A stretch of DNA of 64,000 nt from Nitrospirillum amazonense (GTDB lineage Bacteria; Pseudomonadota; Alphaproteobacteria; Azospirillales; Azospirillaceae). The DNA lies in contig NZ_VITV01000010.1 of assembly GCF_007828035.1 (NCBI RefSeq), positions 124,001 to 188,000 of the forward strand, in the 5' to 3' direction. The notes beneath the pieces were generated by a model. It was not told the origin of the DNA. It saw only the letters and a program-made list of their open reading frames with translations, and ran no database searches. The position numbers and the translations under genes are program-made. Shown piece by piece: positions 17,168-25,849 of the stretch (within the stretch, counting starts at the first letter, position 1; each line of letters opens with the position of its first letter).

Positions 17168-17950
17168 TCAGGCCATGCCCAGACGCACGCGGCGGGCCAG
17201 GGCGTCCAGGTCCGCGCGCCGGGCCAGAATGGCGGCGTCCAGGGCCGCCACCACGGCGGCGCAGTCGGGCAGGCTGCGCCGGATGGCGAGGGTCCGCACC
17301 ACCTGGCCCAGGAAGGGGCGCGGGGTATAGGCCAAGGTGCCGGTCAGGCCGGCGGCGCGGGCCAGATAGCCCATCTGCAGCTCATCATGGACAAAGGCGT
17401 CGATACGGCCAGCGGCCAGCATCTTCAGCACGCTGACGGGCTCCGGTACCACCGCCAGCGTGGGGATGGCGTCCATGTGCTCCGTCGCCCAGCCGTTGCC
17501 GACGTAGCTGCCCAGACGGAAAGCCGCCAGTTCCTCCAGGCTGCCAACCGACTTGAAACGATCGTCGTCGCGGCGGTGCCAGATGCCGATGTCGCTGGTC
17601 ATCACCGGCTGCAGGCAGAACTGGACATAAGCGGCCCGATCGGCTGAGGGCACGGTGCAGAAGCCGTCGGCCTGGCCGGCCCGCACCATGGCCTGGGCAC
17701 GGCCCCAGGGCATGAGGCTGGTGGTCTGGCTATAGCCGGCGGCCGAGGTCACGATGTCCACATCGTCTTTCAGCAGGCCGGTGGCGTTGCCGTCCGCATC
17801 AGCATAGCTGAAGGGCACCACATTATCGGCGTAGACGAAACGCAAGGGCGCCGCCACCGCGCGGGCGGCATACGGCCCTAGGGCCACACCCAAGCCAGCG
17901 GAACCAGCCCCCAGCAACAGGGCGCGGCGGTCCATGATGGTGCCACTCAT
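17168..17950 (-). CDS. Tat-exported solute-binding protein, family 3-like
   Basis: The 260-residue protein begins with a twin-arginine-like signal (MDRRALLLGAGSAGLGVAL), followed by a family 3 solute-binding fold: FVYADNVVPFSYADADGNATG, then LKDDVDIVTSA and FCTVPSADRAAYVQF. ATG at 17950 is used because a GGCGGGGG site precedes it; the internal ATG at 17935 is also possible. No transporter genes adjoin. Together with the neighbouring binding protein it may capture products of the periplasmic nucleoside enzymes, which is inference. Confidence 0.7.
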   Translation of the reverse strand: MSGTIMDRRALLLGAGSAGLGVALGPYAARAVAAPLRFVYADNVVPFSYADADGNATGLLKDDVDIVTSAAGYSQTTSLMPWGRAQAMVRAGQADGFCTVPSADRAAYVQFCLQPVMTSDIGIWHRRDDDRFKSVGSLEELAAFRLGSYVGNGWATEHMDAIPTLAVVPEPVSVLKMLAAGRIDAFVHDELQMGYLARAAGLTGTLAYTPRPFLGQVVRTLAIRRSLPDCAAVVAALDAAILARRADLDALARRVRLGMA

Positions 17951-18078
17951 CTAGCCCCCGCCTGTCCGGTCCTGGACGATCGAAGGTGTCGGGACGTGCG
18001 TTAACTAAGGTAGTCTGGAAACGGGTCGGTTCGTATTTCTAATCCAGACAGGCTACACCAGAGGGGCTGCGGGAGAAA

Positions 18079-18106
18079 GCGCCACCATCGGTAGTGGTGG
18101 TGGCGC
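18079..18106 (-). terminator. Terminator of the cytosolic nucleoside hydrolase gene
   Basis: GCGCCACCA (18079-18087) and TGGTGGCGC (18098-18106) form a perfect 9-bp stem with a 10-nt loop. On the minus strand it is followed by TTTCTCCC. It lies just past the stop codon of the leftward gene at 18116. Confidence 0.6.
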
Positions 18107-18115
18107 CACCCCGGA

Positions 18116-19075
18116 TCAGCGGACGGCGTCCGTCATCATGCGGACGAAACCTTCGCGGTCAGCGCGCTTGATGACGCGCATGTTGGGCACCTGGGGCACC
18201 AGGTCCGGATCGGCATCGGCCGCGTCCGGCAGGATGGCGGACGAGACGCTGGAATAGCCGCGCGTGAGCGTGCCGGCCGTCTCAACGTCCACCACGCACT
18301 CCTCCGCCTCCAGCACCAGGGCCTCATTCAGGGCGCAGGCGCAGGTCAGGGCGTCGGGATGGATGCTGCCGTCGATGCGCTGGCGTTCACGCGAGAAGGC
18401 CAGGCTGTCGCGGTTCACGCGGGTGAAGAACCGGGAAACAGGCGTGCCCAGGGCCGCGATGGCGTCCAACTCGGCGCTGGTGATGACACCCTCGACCATC
18501 GAGCGGGTCCAGGTCAGCAGGCTGGCCTTGAAGCCGGCGTTGACCACGATCTTGGCGGCTTCGGGATCGACGTAGAAGTTGAACTCGGCCGCGCTGGTGA
18601 CGTTGCCCACGGCATTGTCGGTGCCGCCCATGATCCATAAATGCTTGGTGGCCTGGACGATGGCCGGTTCCTTCATCACCGCCAGCGCCAGGTTGGTCAG
18701 GGGCGCCTGGGCGATGATGGTGACCTCGCCGGGGTGGGCGAGGACGGTGTCGATGATGGCATCGACGGCGTGCTTGGCCTCCGGCCGCTGCTTGGCCGGC
18801 GGATAATTGGCGTCGCTCATGCCGTCCTTGCCGAAGACGTAGGCCGCGTCCAGCGGCTTGCGCATCATGGGCAGGCGGGCGCCTCGGTAGACAGGCACCT
18901 CGCCGCCGCGGCCAGCGGCCTCCACCGTGTACAGCGCATTCTCCACGCATTGGTCGAAGGTCACGTTGCCATGGCAGATGGTGATGGCGTCCAGCGTCAC
19001 CTTGGGATTGCGCAGGGCCAGCAGCAGGGAAAAGGCGTCATCGCCGGCGGTATCGGTGTCGATCAGAAGGCGCAT
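18116..19075 (-). CDS. Cytosolic nucleoside hydrolase
   Basis: The 319-residue protein opens directly with the calcium-site motif MRLLIDTDTAGDDAFSLLLAL, which fixes the start at 19075 and shows there is no signal peptide. Family features continue with TIIAQAPLTNLALA, LWIMGGTDNAVGNVT and EFNFYVDPEAA. It cleaves nucleosides to base and pentose in the cytoplasm. It is encoded 23 bp downstream of the exported adenosine-deaminase-like gene on the same strand, so the two probably form an operon in which deamination outside is followed by hydrolysis inside. Confidence 0.9.
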   Translation of the reverse strand: MRLLIDTDTAGDDAFSLLLALRNPKVTLDAITICHGNVTFDQCVENALYTVEAAGRGGEVPVYRGARLPMMRKPLDAAYVFGKDGMSDANYPPAKQRPEAKHAVDAIIDTVLAHPGEVTIIAQAPLTNLALAVMKEPAIVQATKHLWIMGGTDNAVGNVTSAAEFNFYVDPEAAKIVVNAGFKASLLTWTRSMVEGVITSAELDAIAALGTPVSRFFTRVNRDSLAFSRERQRIDGSIHPDALTCACALNEALVLEAEECVVDVETAGTLTRGYSSVSSAILPDAADADPDLVPQVPNMRVIKRADREGFVRMMTDAVR

Positions 19076-19097
19076 GGGCGCGGTCTCGCTTCGCTGC

Positions 19098-20831
19098 TCA
19101 GGTGGGGGATGGGCCAGGGGATGCGGCGGTGGTTTTAGGGCCCTGGCCCTGGCCCCACAAGCCGCTTTCGGCCTCGGCGGCCACGGCCGCCTCGAAATCG
19201 TGGAAGTCCGCCTCCAGCCGCCATTGCAGGGCGGCCTTCTGGCTCTGGTCCAGGAAGGCCTGACAGGCGGCGGACGGGCTCGTGCCGGGATGATCGGCGG
19301 CGCAGGATGCCACGGGCTGCCCCGGCCCCGCCCACAGGCTGGCACCCGGCAGGAAGGCATGCTCCAGCCCATTGCGGGAGAAGGCCTTCAGCGTGGCGTA
19401 ATCCAGGCCATAGGTTCCCGCTGCCCGCACATATTCGTGCGTCAGGTCGATGCGCGACACGCCCTCGTCATCGGTGGACAGGGCCAGCGGCACGCCGAAG
19501 GCGCGGTAGGCGGTGATGGGATGGTTGCGGCCCTTCACGCCCAGGATGACGTCGTTGCTGGTCAGGTTGATCTCCACCAGCACGCCCCGGTCGGCCATGG
19601 TCTTCAGCACGTGCTGGGCGTCCGTCTCCTGCCCGATGTCAACGCCGTGGCCGATGCGCTTGGCGCCCGCCACCTCCACCGCCAGGCGGATGTGGTCGCG
19701 CAGATCTTCCGGCGGCACCAGGCCCAGTGCTAATTCGCCGGCGTGCAGCGACAGGTTGGCCGCCGGCATGCGCCGGCCCAGATAACCCAGCAGGCGCATC
19801 TGCAGGCCATAGTCCTTCAGCGTCACCGGGTTGTCCTCCGGCGCCACCAGGTTGACGCCGACGAAGCGCGGGTCGGCGGCTGTCAGGGCATAGCCGTACA
19901 GGCTTTGCGCGAACACCTGTGGGGCGGGCAGCACGCGGATGACCTGGGCCAGATAGCGGATGCTGACGGCGCAGCCCGGCTGGGCGTCCGCCGTGCCACA
20001 GCGCAGAATGTGGCGCATCTGGGCTTCCGCCGCGTCGGTATCGGCCTTCGCGGCGGCGATGATGGCCGGCAGGCCGGGTTCCACCCTGGCGCGCCAGGCG
20101 TCGAATGTGGCGGTGTCGCCGGGGATGGTGCCAGGGGCCGGCGTGCCCAGCGGGACCGCCAAGGCCGCCGCCTTGGACATCCCGTTGGACCACATCAGTT
20201 CCAGGTACAGCACGTGGCTGGCGGCGGCGCGGTTCGCCGCCTCCGCCAGCATCTCGGGCACCCGGGTCTTCAGCGCCGGCTCGAACTTGGCGAAGCTGTC
20301 GAAGAAATGGTCGTGCCCGGATTCCGCACCCGCCACGAAGTTGCGCATCGACAGGGCGTTGATCAGCCGGTTGTACAGGCCGACGTCGCGCCGCGCGTCG
20401 GCCGCCGGCACCAGGCCGCCGGTGCAGGGGGCTGGCTTCAGCACCAGTGCCTTGGGGTCGATGCACGCCGAGTCCGCCGCCGCCCAGTCCACCATGTTCT
20501 CGGCATAGATGCCGCCGCTCATGTGGTTGTGCAGATCGGCGCCCTTGGGCATGCGGCGCAGGAACATGGCCAGGCGCACCGGGTCGGCGCGCAAGTGGCG
20601 GAACAGCGCGGCCGTTCGGGCCTCAGGCGTCTGGGGGGCTTCGGCCGGGGTGGGGGCAGGGCGACCGGACGCCGGTACGTCGCCATGGTCACCATCGGCG
20701 GCGCAGGCAGCCAGAAGCACCAGGCCACCGGCCGCCAGAATGGTGCGGATACGCGTCGCCCAGATACGCCCCGTCTGGGTGCGCCCCATCCGGGTGCACC
20801 CCGGCCGGGTACGCAATGCCCCCATACTCAT
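19098..20831 (-). CDS. Exported lipoprotein of the adenosine deaminase family
   Basis: The 577-residue protein has an arginine-rich leader, a hydrophobic stretch and a lipobox ending LLAAC near residue 43, so it should be a lipoprotein. The rest is an adenosine-deaminase-fold amidohydrolase: metal pair in GADLHNHMSGG, catalytic glutamate in SLHAGE, RIGHGVDIG, and metal aspartate in LSTDDEGVSR. It resembles secreted ADGF-like deaminases more than the 340-residue cytosolic enzyme. Deamination of adenosine outside the inner membrane fits the neighbouring nucleoside hydrolases. Its leader is encoded by degenerate 15-bp repeats. Confidence 0.85.
   Translation of the reverse strand: MSMGALRTRPGCTRMGRTQTGRIWATRIRTILAAGGLVLLAACAADGDHGDVPASGRPAPTPAEAPQTPEARTAALFRHLRADPVRLAMFLRRMPKGADLHNHMSGGIYAENMVDWAAADSACIDPKALVLKPAPCTGGLVPAADARRDVGLYNRLINALSMRNFVAGAESGHDHFFDSFAKFEPALKTRVPEMLAEAANRAAASHVLYLELMWSNGMSKAAALAVPLGTPAPGTIPGDTATFDAWRARVEPGLPAIIAAAKADTDAAEAQMRHILRCGTADAQPGCAVSIRYLAQVIRVLPAPQVFAQSLYGYALTAADPRFVGVNLVAPEDNPVTLKDYGLQMRLLGYLGRRMPAANLSLHAGELALGLVPPEDLRDHIRLAVEVAGAKRIGHGVDIGQETDAQHVLKTMADRGVLVEINLTSNDVILGVKGRNHPITAYRAFGVPLALSTDDEGVSRIDLTHEYVRAAGTYGLDYATLKAFSRNGLEHAFLPGASLWAGPGQPVASCAADHPGTSPSAACQAFLDQSQKAALQWRLEADFHDFEAAVAAEAESGLWGQGQGPKTTAASPGPSPT
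20757..20822. repeat. Degenerate 15-bp repeats in a lipoprotein leader
   Basis: About four diverged copies of a unit close to GCGCCCCATCTGGGT encode the arginine-rich start (TRPGC, TRMGR, TQTGR, IWATR) of the exported deaminase. The copies keep the reading frame. This part is upstream of the membrane segment and probably not functionally constrained. Confidence 0.5.
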
Positions 20832-21146
20832 GCCCCTCGCCCCTTGTCATTTCACCCGCCCACGGATGGCGCGCCGCCGGGATGGGTCAGGGTCGGGCCG
20901 TCGACACGTCCAGGGGCAGGGGCCACGGGGCGGATACGCCGTCGCCAGTCCAGGGCATTATGGGCATTGGCGGCCAGTGGTGCCACAGCCCAGATCCGGG
21001 AAGACTTTCAAGCCGGGTATGGGTGTCCGCCATAGCCGCCGGCTATCAAAACGGGATGTTGAACCTTAACCATTGGCCGCTAAACTTCCGGCTGATCAGG
21101 GCGCTCCCGTCCCGGGGCGTCTTTCCAGCCGTCAGGAGATCCCAAG
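20832..21146. other. Divergent intergenic region
   Basis: The promoters of the leftward deaminase-nucleoside hydrolase pair and the rightward small exported protein must lie in these 315 bp. A short palindrome ATAGCC-gcc-GGCTAT (21032-21046) is the only clear structure. I see no convincing -10/-35 pair and no gene. Confidence 0.45.
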
Positions 21147-21419
21147 GTGCGCGCCCTTTCCGCCCTCACCCTTTGCACCCCGCTTGCCGTTTCGCTGCTG
21201 CTGTCCCTGCCTGCGGTTGCCCAGAGCGCCCCGCCGGCCGATGCCGACAAGAAGGCGGTGATTCAGCAGCAGAAGGAGAATGAGGACGCGGAAACCCTCT
21301 GCCGCGTCATCAAGGACAAGGCCGATTACGACAAGTGCCTGGAACTGTATTTCTTGGACCAGGACCAGTTTCGCGCCTTCCTCGATGCGCACAAGCCCAA
21401 GCCCGCACCCAAGGCCTGA
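21147..21419 (+). CDS. Small exported protein of unknown function
   Basis: The 90-residue product starts at a GTG with an AGGAG site 8 bp upstream. It has a clear signal peptide (MRALSALTLCTPLAVSLLLSLPAVAQ). The mature part is about 64 residues, charged and helical, with two cysteines (ETLCRVIKDKADYDKCLEL) that could form a disulfide, and a lysine/proline tail. I do not recognise the family. It lies between the nucleoside genes and a TonB receptor. Confidence 0.7.
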   Translation: MRALSALTLCTPLAVSLLLSLPAVAQSAPPADADKKAVIQQQKENEDAETLCRVIKDKADYDKCLELYFLDQDQFRAFLDAHKPKPAPKA

Positions 21420-21442
21420 GGAGCCCAAAGCCTGAGGAAAAG

Positions 21443-21485
21443 GAGACGACCGCCCCGGTGAACTCGCGGGGGCGGCCGTCGTCTC
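21443..21485. terminator. Terminator of the second TonB receptor gene
   Basis: GAGACGAC-CGCCCC pairs with GGGGCG and GTCGTCTC across a short loop and a 3-nt bulge. On the minus strand the stem is followed by CTTTTCC, so it best terminates the leftward receptor gene that stops at 21496, but it also lies just after the rightward small gene. Confidence 0.7.
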
Positions 21486-21495
21486 ATTGACCGCC

Positions 21496-23970
21496 TTAGA
21501 ACTTGTAGCTGACGCGGCCGTAGTAGAACGCCCCGTTGAAGCCGAAGGGTGAGTAGTTGCTGTAGGGATAGATGCCGCTCGTGCTGTTGGCGGCGATGAC
21601 CTTGTCGGGATAGACGTCGAACACGTTGTCCGCCCCTATGGTCACGCCGATGGCATCCGTCACCTGATAGCTGATGGCGATGTCGGTGATCCACTTGGCC
21701 CCATAGGTCTGGTCCAGCGCCGGGTTGCTGCTGTCCAGTGAGGTGGTGCTGCCATAGCGGGTGGTGCGCACCGTGGTCGACAGCTTGTCCCAGTCGTACG
21801 TTGCCGCCAGGTTCAGCTTGTTCTTGGGCTGGCCCTTCTCGATGCGGCCCTTTTCCGACCGGCCGAAGCGGAAGACGGTACTCCCCAGGCTGGCCAACTG
21901 CGACGGATTGCCTTCCACCCGCGTCACTTCCGTGTCGTTCAGGTTCAGGCCGGCGGTCAGCGACAGGCTGCCCACGTCGCCCAGGTCGATGGCATAGCGG
22001 CCGACGATATCCACACCCCGGGTGCGGGTGTCGACGGCGTTGGTGAAGAAGCGGCCGCCGCCAATGCCGGTGACGCCGTTGGCCGCCAGCAGTCGCACCA
22101 CCGCCGCGCCCGTCAGGTTTTCCGACAGCACGATGCGGTCATCGATATCAATCTGGTAGAAATCCACAGTGGCATAGAAGTTGTCCGTGGGGCGGAACAC
22201 CAGGCCGGCGCTGTAGTTGGTGGACTTCTCCGGCTTCAGCGGCTCGGCACCCAAGGCCTTCGCTGCCGGGTCCGTCACCGGGAAGGTGCGGACGTCATAG
22301 GGCACGCTGTTGATGAACACCGTGCTGGTGGCGGAATAGTGCGATTGGGCCAAGGATGGCGCGCGGAAGCCGGTGCTGATGGCACCACGCACGGACAGGG
22401 CCGAGATCAGGTCGTACTTGGCCGACAGCTCGCCGTTGGTGGTGTCGCCGAAGTCGCTGTAATGCTCGTAGCGGCCGGCCAGGTTCACCAGGAAGTCGGG
22501 CGTCAGCTTGGTTTCCAGCTCGGCATAGGTGCCGACGCTGCCCCGGCTGTTGGTGCCGGCGTCGGCCGGCTCGAAGCCGGGGAAGACCTGGGCGCCCGGG
22601 GCGGCCACCGTGCCCCTGGATGGGCCGTCCAGCACCGGCACGCCGCCGTTGATGTAGCTGGCGGGTTCGCCGGCCTTGATCGTGTAATCCTCGCGCCGCA
22701 CCTCAGTGCCTACGGCGATGGACAGCGTGTCGGGCAGGAAGCCGATGTGGGCCAGCTTACGCACATCCAGGTTGCCCACCAGCTCGTCCGACACCAGCTC
22801 GCCAGCGTGGAAGTCGCGCGGGCTGGCCGTGCCCAGCGACACGTTGACGGAATTCTCCACGCCATAGTCGAAGCGGTTGCGGCCGTAATCGACGCTCAGG
22901 TCGTAGGTCCACGCGTCCGGCAGGTCGCCGCGCACACCCACCGTGGTCGACAGGTCCAACTGCTTGGACGTGATGTAGGGCAGATAGCCGTCTGGCGTCA
23001 GGGTCCGCACCGTGCGCACGTCCTGCGCCCGGCGAAAGAAACCGGCGCTCTGCCCGTCGCGCTGGCCCAAGCTGGCGAAGGCGTAGATCTCCGCCTTGTC
23101 GTTCACCGGCAGGCTGGCGTTCAGGAAAAGGTTGTATTCCTTGTCCAGCGGATCGCCGAAGCGGCTGTCGTGGCGGTCGAAGGTGGCCTCGCGCGGGTCA
23201 CCGGCCGTCAGGTATTGCTGGCGCGGGTCGTCGCCGGACCGGTCCGTGGGCCGCGACCGGTGGGCCTCCGCCGACAGGGTGACATAGCCGTTGCGGGGCA
23301 GGGGCAGGCCGACATTGGCCTCCACCCGACCGGTCTGGCCGTCGCCGGCGCCGTACTCACCATATTCCACGGCGGCGCTGCCGCCGCTGTCCTGACCCTT
23401 CAGACGGATGTTGATGACGCCGGCGATGGCGTCGGACCCATATTGGGCGGCGGCGCCGTCGCGCAGCACCTCGATCTTCTCGATGGCGATGGACGGGATG
23501 GTGTTCAGGTCCACGGCGTCGGACCCGCGGCCCACGCTGCCGTTCAGGTTCAGCACGGCGCTGACGTGGCGGCGCTTGCCATTGACCAGCACCAGGGTTT
23601 GGTCGGGGCTCAGGCCCCGCAGGGTGGCCGGGCGCACATGGTCGGTGCCGTCGGTGTTGGCTGGCTGGGGAAAGTTAAAGCTGGGCACCAGGGCGCGCAA
23701 CATCTGGGTGGTCTGGACCAGGCCGGTCTTTTCCAGTTCATCCACCGGCAGCACGTCGATGGGCACGGGGGAGGAGGCGACGGTGCGGTCGCTGCGCCGC
23801 GTGCCGGTCACCACCACCTCGTCCAGGTCGCTCAAGGCGGCATTGTTTTGCGGCGCGGGATCGGCCGCCTGGGCGTTCGGGATGAATAAGGGGGCGGCCA
23901 GGATCAACGCCAGCGCGGTGGCGGCCCGGCGCTGCTTGCCCTGGGGCAGGGACCTTGAGGAAACGGTCAT
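21496..23970 (-). CDS. TonB-dependent outer-membrane receptor
   Basis: The 824-residue protein has a signal peptide (AATALALILAAPLFIPNAQA), TonB box DEVVVTGTRRSD, a plug domain with NGKRRHVSAVLNLNGSVGRGSDAVDLNTIP and IEKIEVLRDGAAAQYGSDAIAGV, and a barrel ending GRVSYKF. The plug pattern GRGSDAVDLN is that of large substrate-flexible receptors often used for organic nutrients. It differs clearly from the receptor at 10675. It bounds the nucleoside-scavenging region on the right and may serve it, but the ligand is unknown. Confidence 0.92.
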   Translation of the reverse strand: MTVSSRSLPQGKQRRAATALALILAAPLFIPNAQAADPAPQNNAALSDLDEVVVTGTRRSDRTVASSPVPIDVLPVDELEKTGLVQTTQMLRALVPSFNFPQPANTDGTDHVRPATLRGLSPDQTLVLVNGKRRHVSAVLNLNGSVGRGSDAVDLNTIPSIAIEKIEVLRDGAAAQYGSDAIAGVINIRLKGQDSGGSAAVEYGEYGAGDGQTGRVEANVGLPLPRNGYVTLSAEAHRSRPTDRSGDDPRQQYLTAGDPREATFDRHDSRFGDPLDKEYNLFLNASLPVNDKAEIYAFASLGQRDGQSAGFFRRAQDVRTVRTLTPDGYLPYITSKQLDLSTTVGVRGDLPDAWTYDLSVDYGRNRFDYGVENSVNVSLGTASPRDFHAGELVSDELVGNLDVRKLAHIGFLPDTLSIAVGTEVRREDYTIKAGEPASYINGGVPVLDGPSRGTVAAPGAQVFPGFEPADAGTNSRGSVGTYAELETKLTPDFLVNLAGRYEHYSDFGDTTNGELSAKYDLISALSVRGAISTGFRAPSLAQSHYSATSTVFINSVPYDVRTFPVTDPAAKALGAEPLKPEKSTNYSAGLVFRPTDNFYATVDFYQIDIDDRIVLSENLTGAAVVRLLAANGVTGIGGGRFFTNAVDTRTRGVDIVGRYAIDLGDVGSLSLTAGLNLNDTEVTRVEGNPSQLASLGSTVFRFGRSEKGRIEKGQPKNKLNLAATYDWDKLSTTVRTTRYGSTTSLDSSNPALDQTYGAKWITDIAISYQVTDAIGVTIGADNVFDVYPDKVIAANSTSGIYPYSNYSPFGFNGAFYYGRVSYKF

Positions 23971-24313
23971 GGATGAAGGCTCCCAATGGGGTGTCGCCGT
24001 CCGCCATCAGGATGACGGACATGAACAACGCTTTTTTTGTGTTCAAATTTTTATTCAACATACGATGGAAACATGGCGCAGATCGTCGCAGTCCCGCAAG
24101 CGCCGACCTGGAATGGAGCGCGGCGGGGTGCCATGCCAGAATTGTATAGATAGCGTGGCGTTTGGCTAATCTATGGCCTGCCCAATTTCACGGTACCTCT
24201 AATGTGGTATGTAAGCCAAACGTCGCTTGACAGCGGGGGTGGACGCCATTGAGCATGGGGATCAATTTGCGGTCCCCTTGGGCTCGCCCCACCGGCGCCG
24301 GGTAGGAACACCC
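23971..24313. other. Divergent intergenic region with AT-rich core
   Basis: The segment carries the promoter of the leftward TonB receptor, probably in the AT-rich patch 24025-24065, and the promoter of the rightward FAD protein. A perfect 9-bp inverted repeat CGTTTGGCT (24159-24167) / AGCCAAACG (24214-24222) with a 46-bp spacer lies upstream of a TTGACA (24227-24232). No gene is seen. Confidence 0.5.
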
Positions 24314-25741
24314 ATGACGACACGGCCGACCATCGCCATCATCGGCGCGGGCTTCAGCGGTTCTTTGCTGGCCTTGCACCTCCTGTCCCGCGGGGCCGAC
24401 TGTCCCCGCATCCTGTTGATCGAACGCGCCTCCGACTTCGGTCGGGGGCTGGCCTACGCCACCGGCAATCCCGCCCATCTGCTGAACGTTCGGGCCGGGA
24501 ACATGAGCGCGTTCCCCGACCAGCCGGAACATTTCCTGGCCTGGCTGCGCCAGCAGGGCGATGCGGTGCCGGGGGCGGCCGGCGCCGGCCCCGCCAGTTT
24601 CGTCGCGCGCCAGACCTACGGCCATTACCTGCAAAAGCTGATCTCGGACGCCGCCAAGCAGTCACGCTCCGCCGGTCGCCTCATCCTGGTGCCGGATACG
24701 GCCGTGGCCCTGCGGCACGAGGGCGGGCGCATGGTGGTGCGCCTGGACGTGGGCCGGGAATACAAGCTGGACGCGGCCGTGCTGGCCATCGGCAATTTCC
24801 CGCCGCAGCCGCCGCACCTATTCGACGGCGCCTTTTTCCGGTCCAGCCGCTTCCACCCCGATCCCTGGGCACCCAGCGTGGCACGCGACATCGGCGTGCG
24901 CGACAGTGTGCTGGTGGTGGGCACTGGCCTCACCATGGTCGACACGGTGCTGTCCCTGCGGGCGCGCGGCCATCAGGGGCAGATCGTGGCGCTGTCGCGC
25001 CGTGGCCTGCTGCCTCGCCGGCATACGGACGCCGTGCCCCACGTGGTGCCGCCGCCGCCGGATATGCCCACCTCCCTCTCCCGCGCGCTGGCCCATGTGC
25101 GCCGCCTGGTGCGGCAGGAACAGGCGGCGGGGCGCGCTTGGCAGCCGGTGATCGACAGCTTGCGTCCGCGCACGGTGGCCTATTGGCAGGCCCTGCCCTT
25201 AGGCGAGAAGAAGCGTTTCCTGCGCCACCTACGCCCTTGGTGGGACGTGCACCGCCACCGCCTGGCGCCCGCCGTCGCCACCCAGCTGACGGCCCTGCAG
25301 GCCACGGGTGCGCTGATCGTCACCGCCGGGCGGCTGCAATCCATTGAGGAGGTGCCGGACGCCCTGCAGGGCCGGGTGCGCGTGACCTACCGTCCCCGGA
25401 ACGAGGATGGCGACATCACCTTCCCGGTCGACCAGGTCATCAACTGCTCCGGCCCGGCGTGCGACATCCTGCGGGTGACCGATCCGCTGGTGCGCGACCT
25501 GCTGGCCCAGGGCACCATCCGCCCCGACCCCCTGCACCTGGGCCTGGACGTGGACGCCGAGGCGCGGGTGCTGGATGCCGGCGGCCGGCCGGTTCCCGGG
25601 CTGTACGCCATCGGCCCGGTCACGCGTGGCACCTTCTGGGAAATGACGGCCGTGCCCGACATCCGCATGCAGGCGGCCACCCTGGCCCAGCACATCGGCG
25701 CCTATATCGACCGCCATGCCAAGGTGGCGGTGGAGGCCTGA
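24314..25741 (+). CDS. FAD/NAD(P)-binding oxidoreductase
   Basis: The 475-residue protein starts with a Rossmann FAD motif TIAIIGAGFSGSLLALHLL, then GRGLAYATGNPAHLLNVRAGNMSAF, which is characteristic of the FAD-NAD(P)-binding (HCAI-type) family of unknown oxidoreductases. A second nucleotide-binding motif DSVLVVGTGLTMVDTVLSL follows near residue 200, and YAIGPVTRGTFWEMTAVPDIR near the C-terminus closes the flavin site. The ATG at 24314 is chosen because the motif begins eight residues later. The substrate is not predictable; some relatives act in siderophore or hydroxylation pathways. Confidence 0.85.
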   Translation: MTTRPTIAIIGAGFSGSLLALHLLSRGADCPRILLIERASDFGRGLAYATGNPAHLLNVRAGNMSAFPDQPEHFLAWLRQQGDAVPGAAGAGPASFVARQTYGHYLQKLISDAAKQSRSAGRLILVPDTAVALRHEGGRMVVRLDVGREYKLDAAVLAIGNFPPQPPHLFDGAFFRSSRFHPDPWAPSVARDIGVRDSVLVVGTGLTMVDTVLSLRARGHQGQIVALSRRGLLPRRHTDAVPHVVPPPPDMPTSLSRALAHVRRLVRQEQAAGRAWQPVIDSLRPRTVAYWQALPLGEKKRFLRHLRPWWDVHRHRLAPAVATQLTALQATGALIVTAGRLQSIEEVPDALQGRVRVTYRPRNEDGDITFPVDQVINCSGPACDILRVTDPLVRDLLAQGTIRPDPLHLGLDVDAEARVLDAGGRPVPGLYAIGPVTRGTFWEMTAVPDIRMQAATLAQHIGAYIDRHAKVAVEA

Positions 25742-25849
25742 CGCAGATTTTCCCGGCCCCTTGTCGAAGTCGGGGAAGGTGGAATTATATGCAGCGGTGG
25801 TTGGACCGCTCACGGCTCAGCCCGTTTTTCGTCATGAAAGAGTCCGTCC

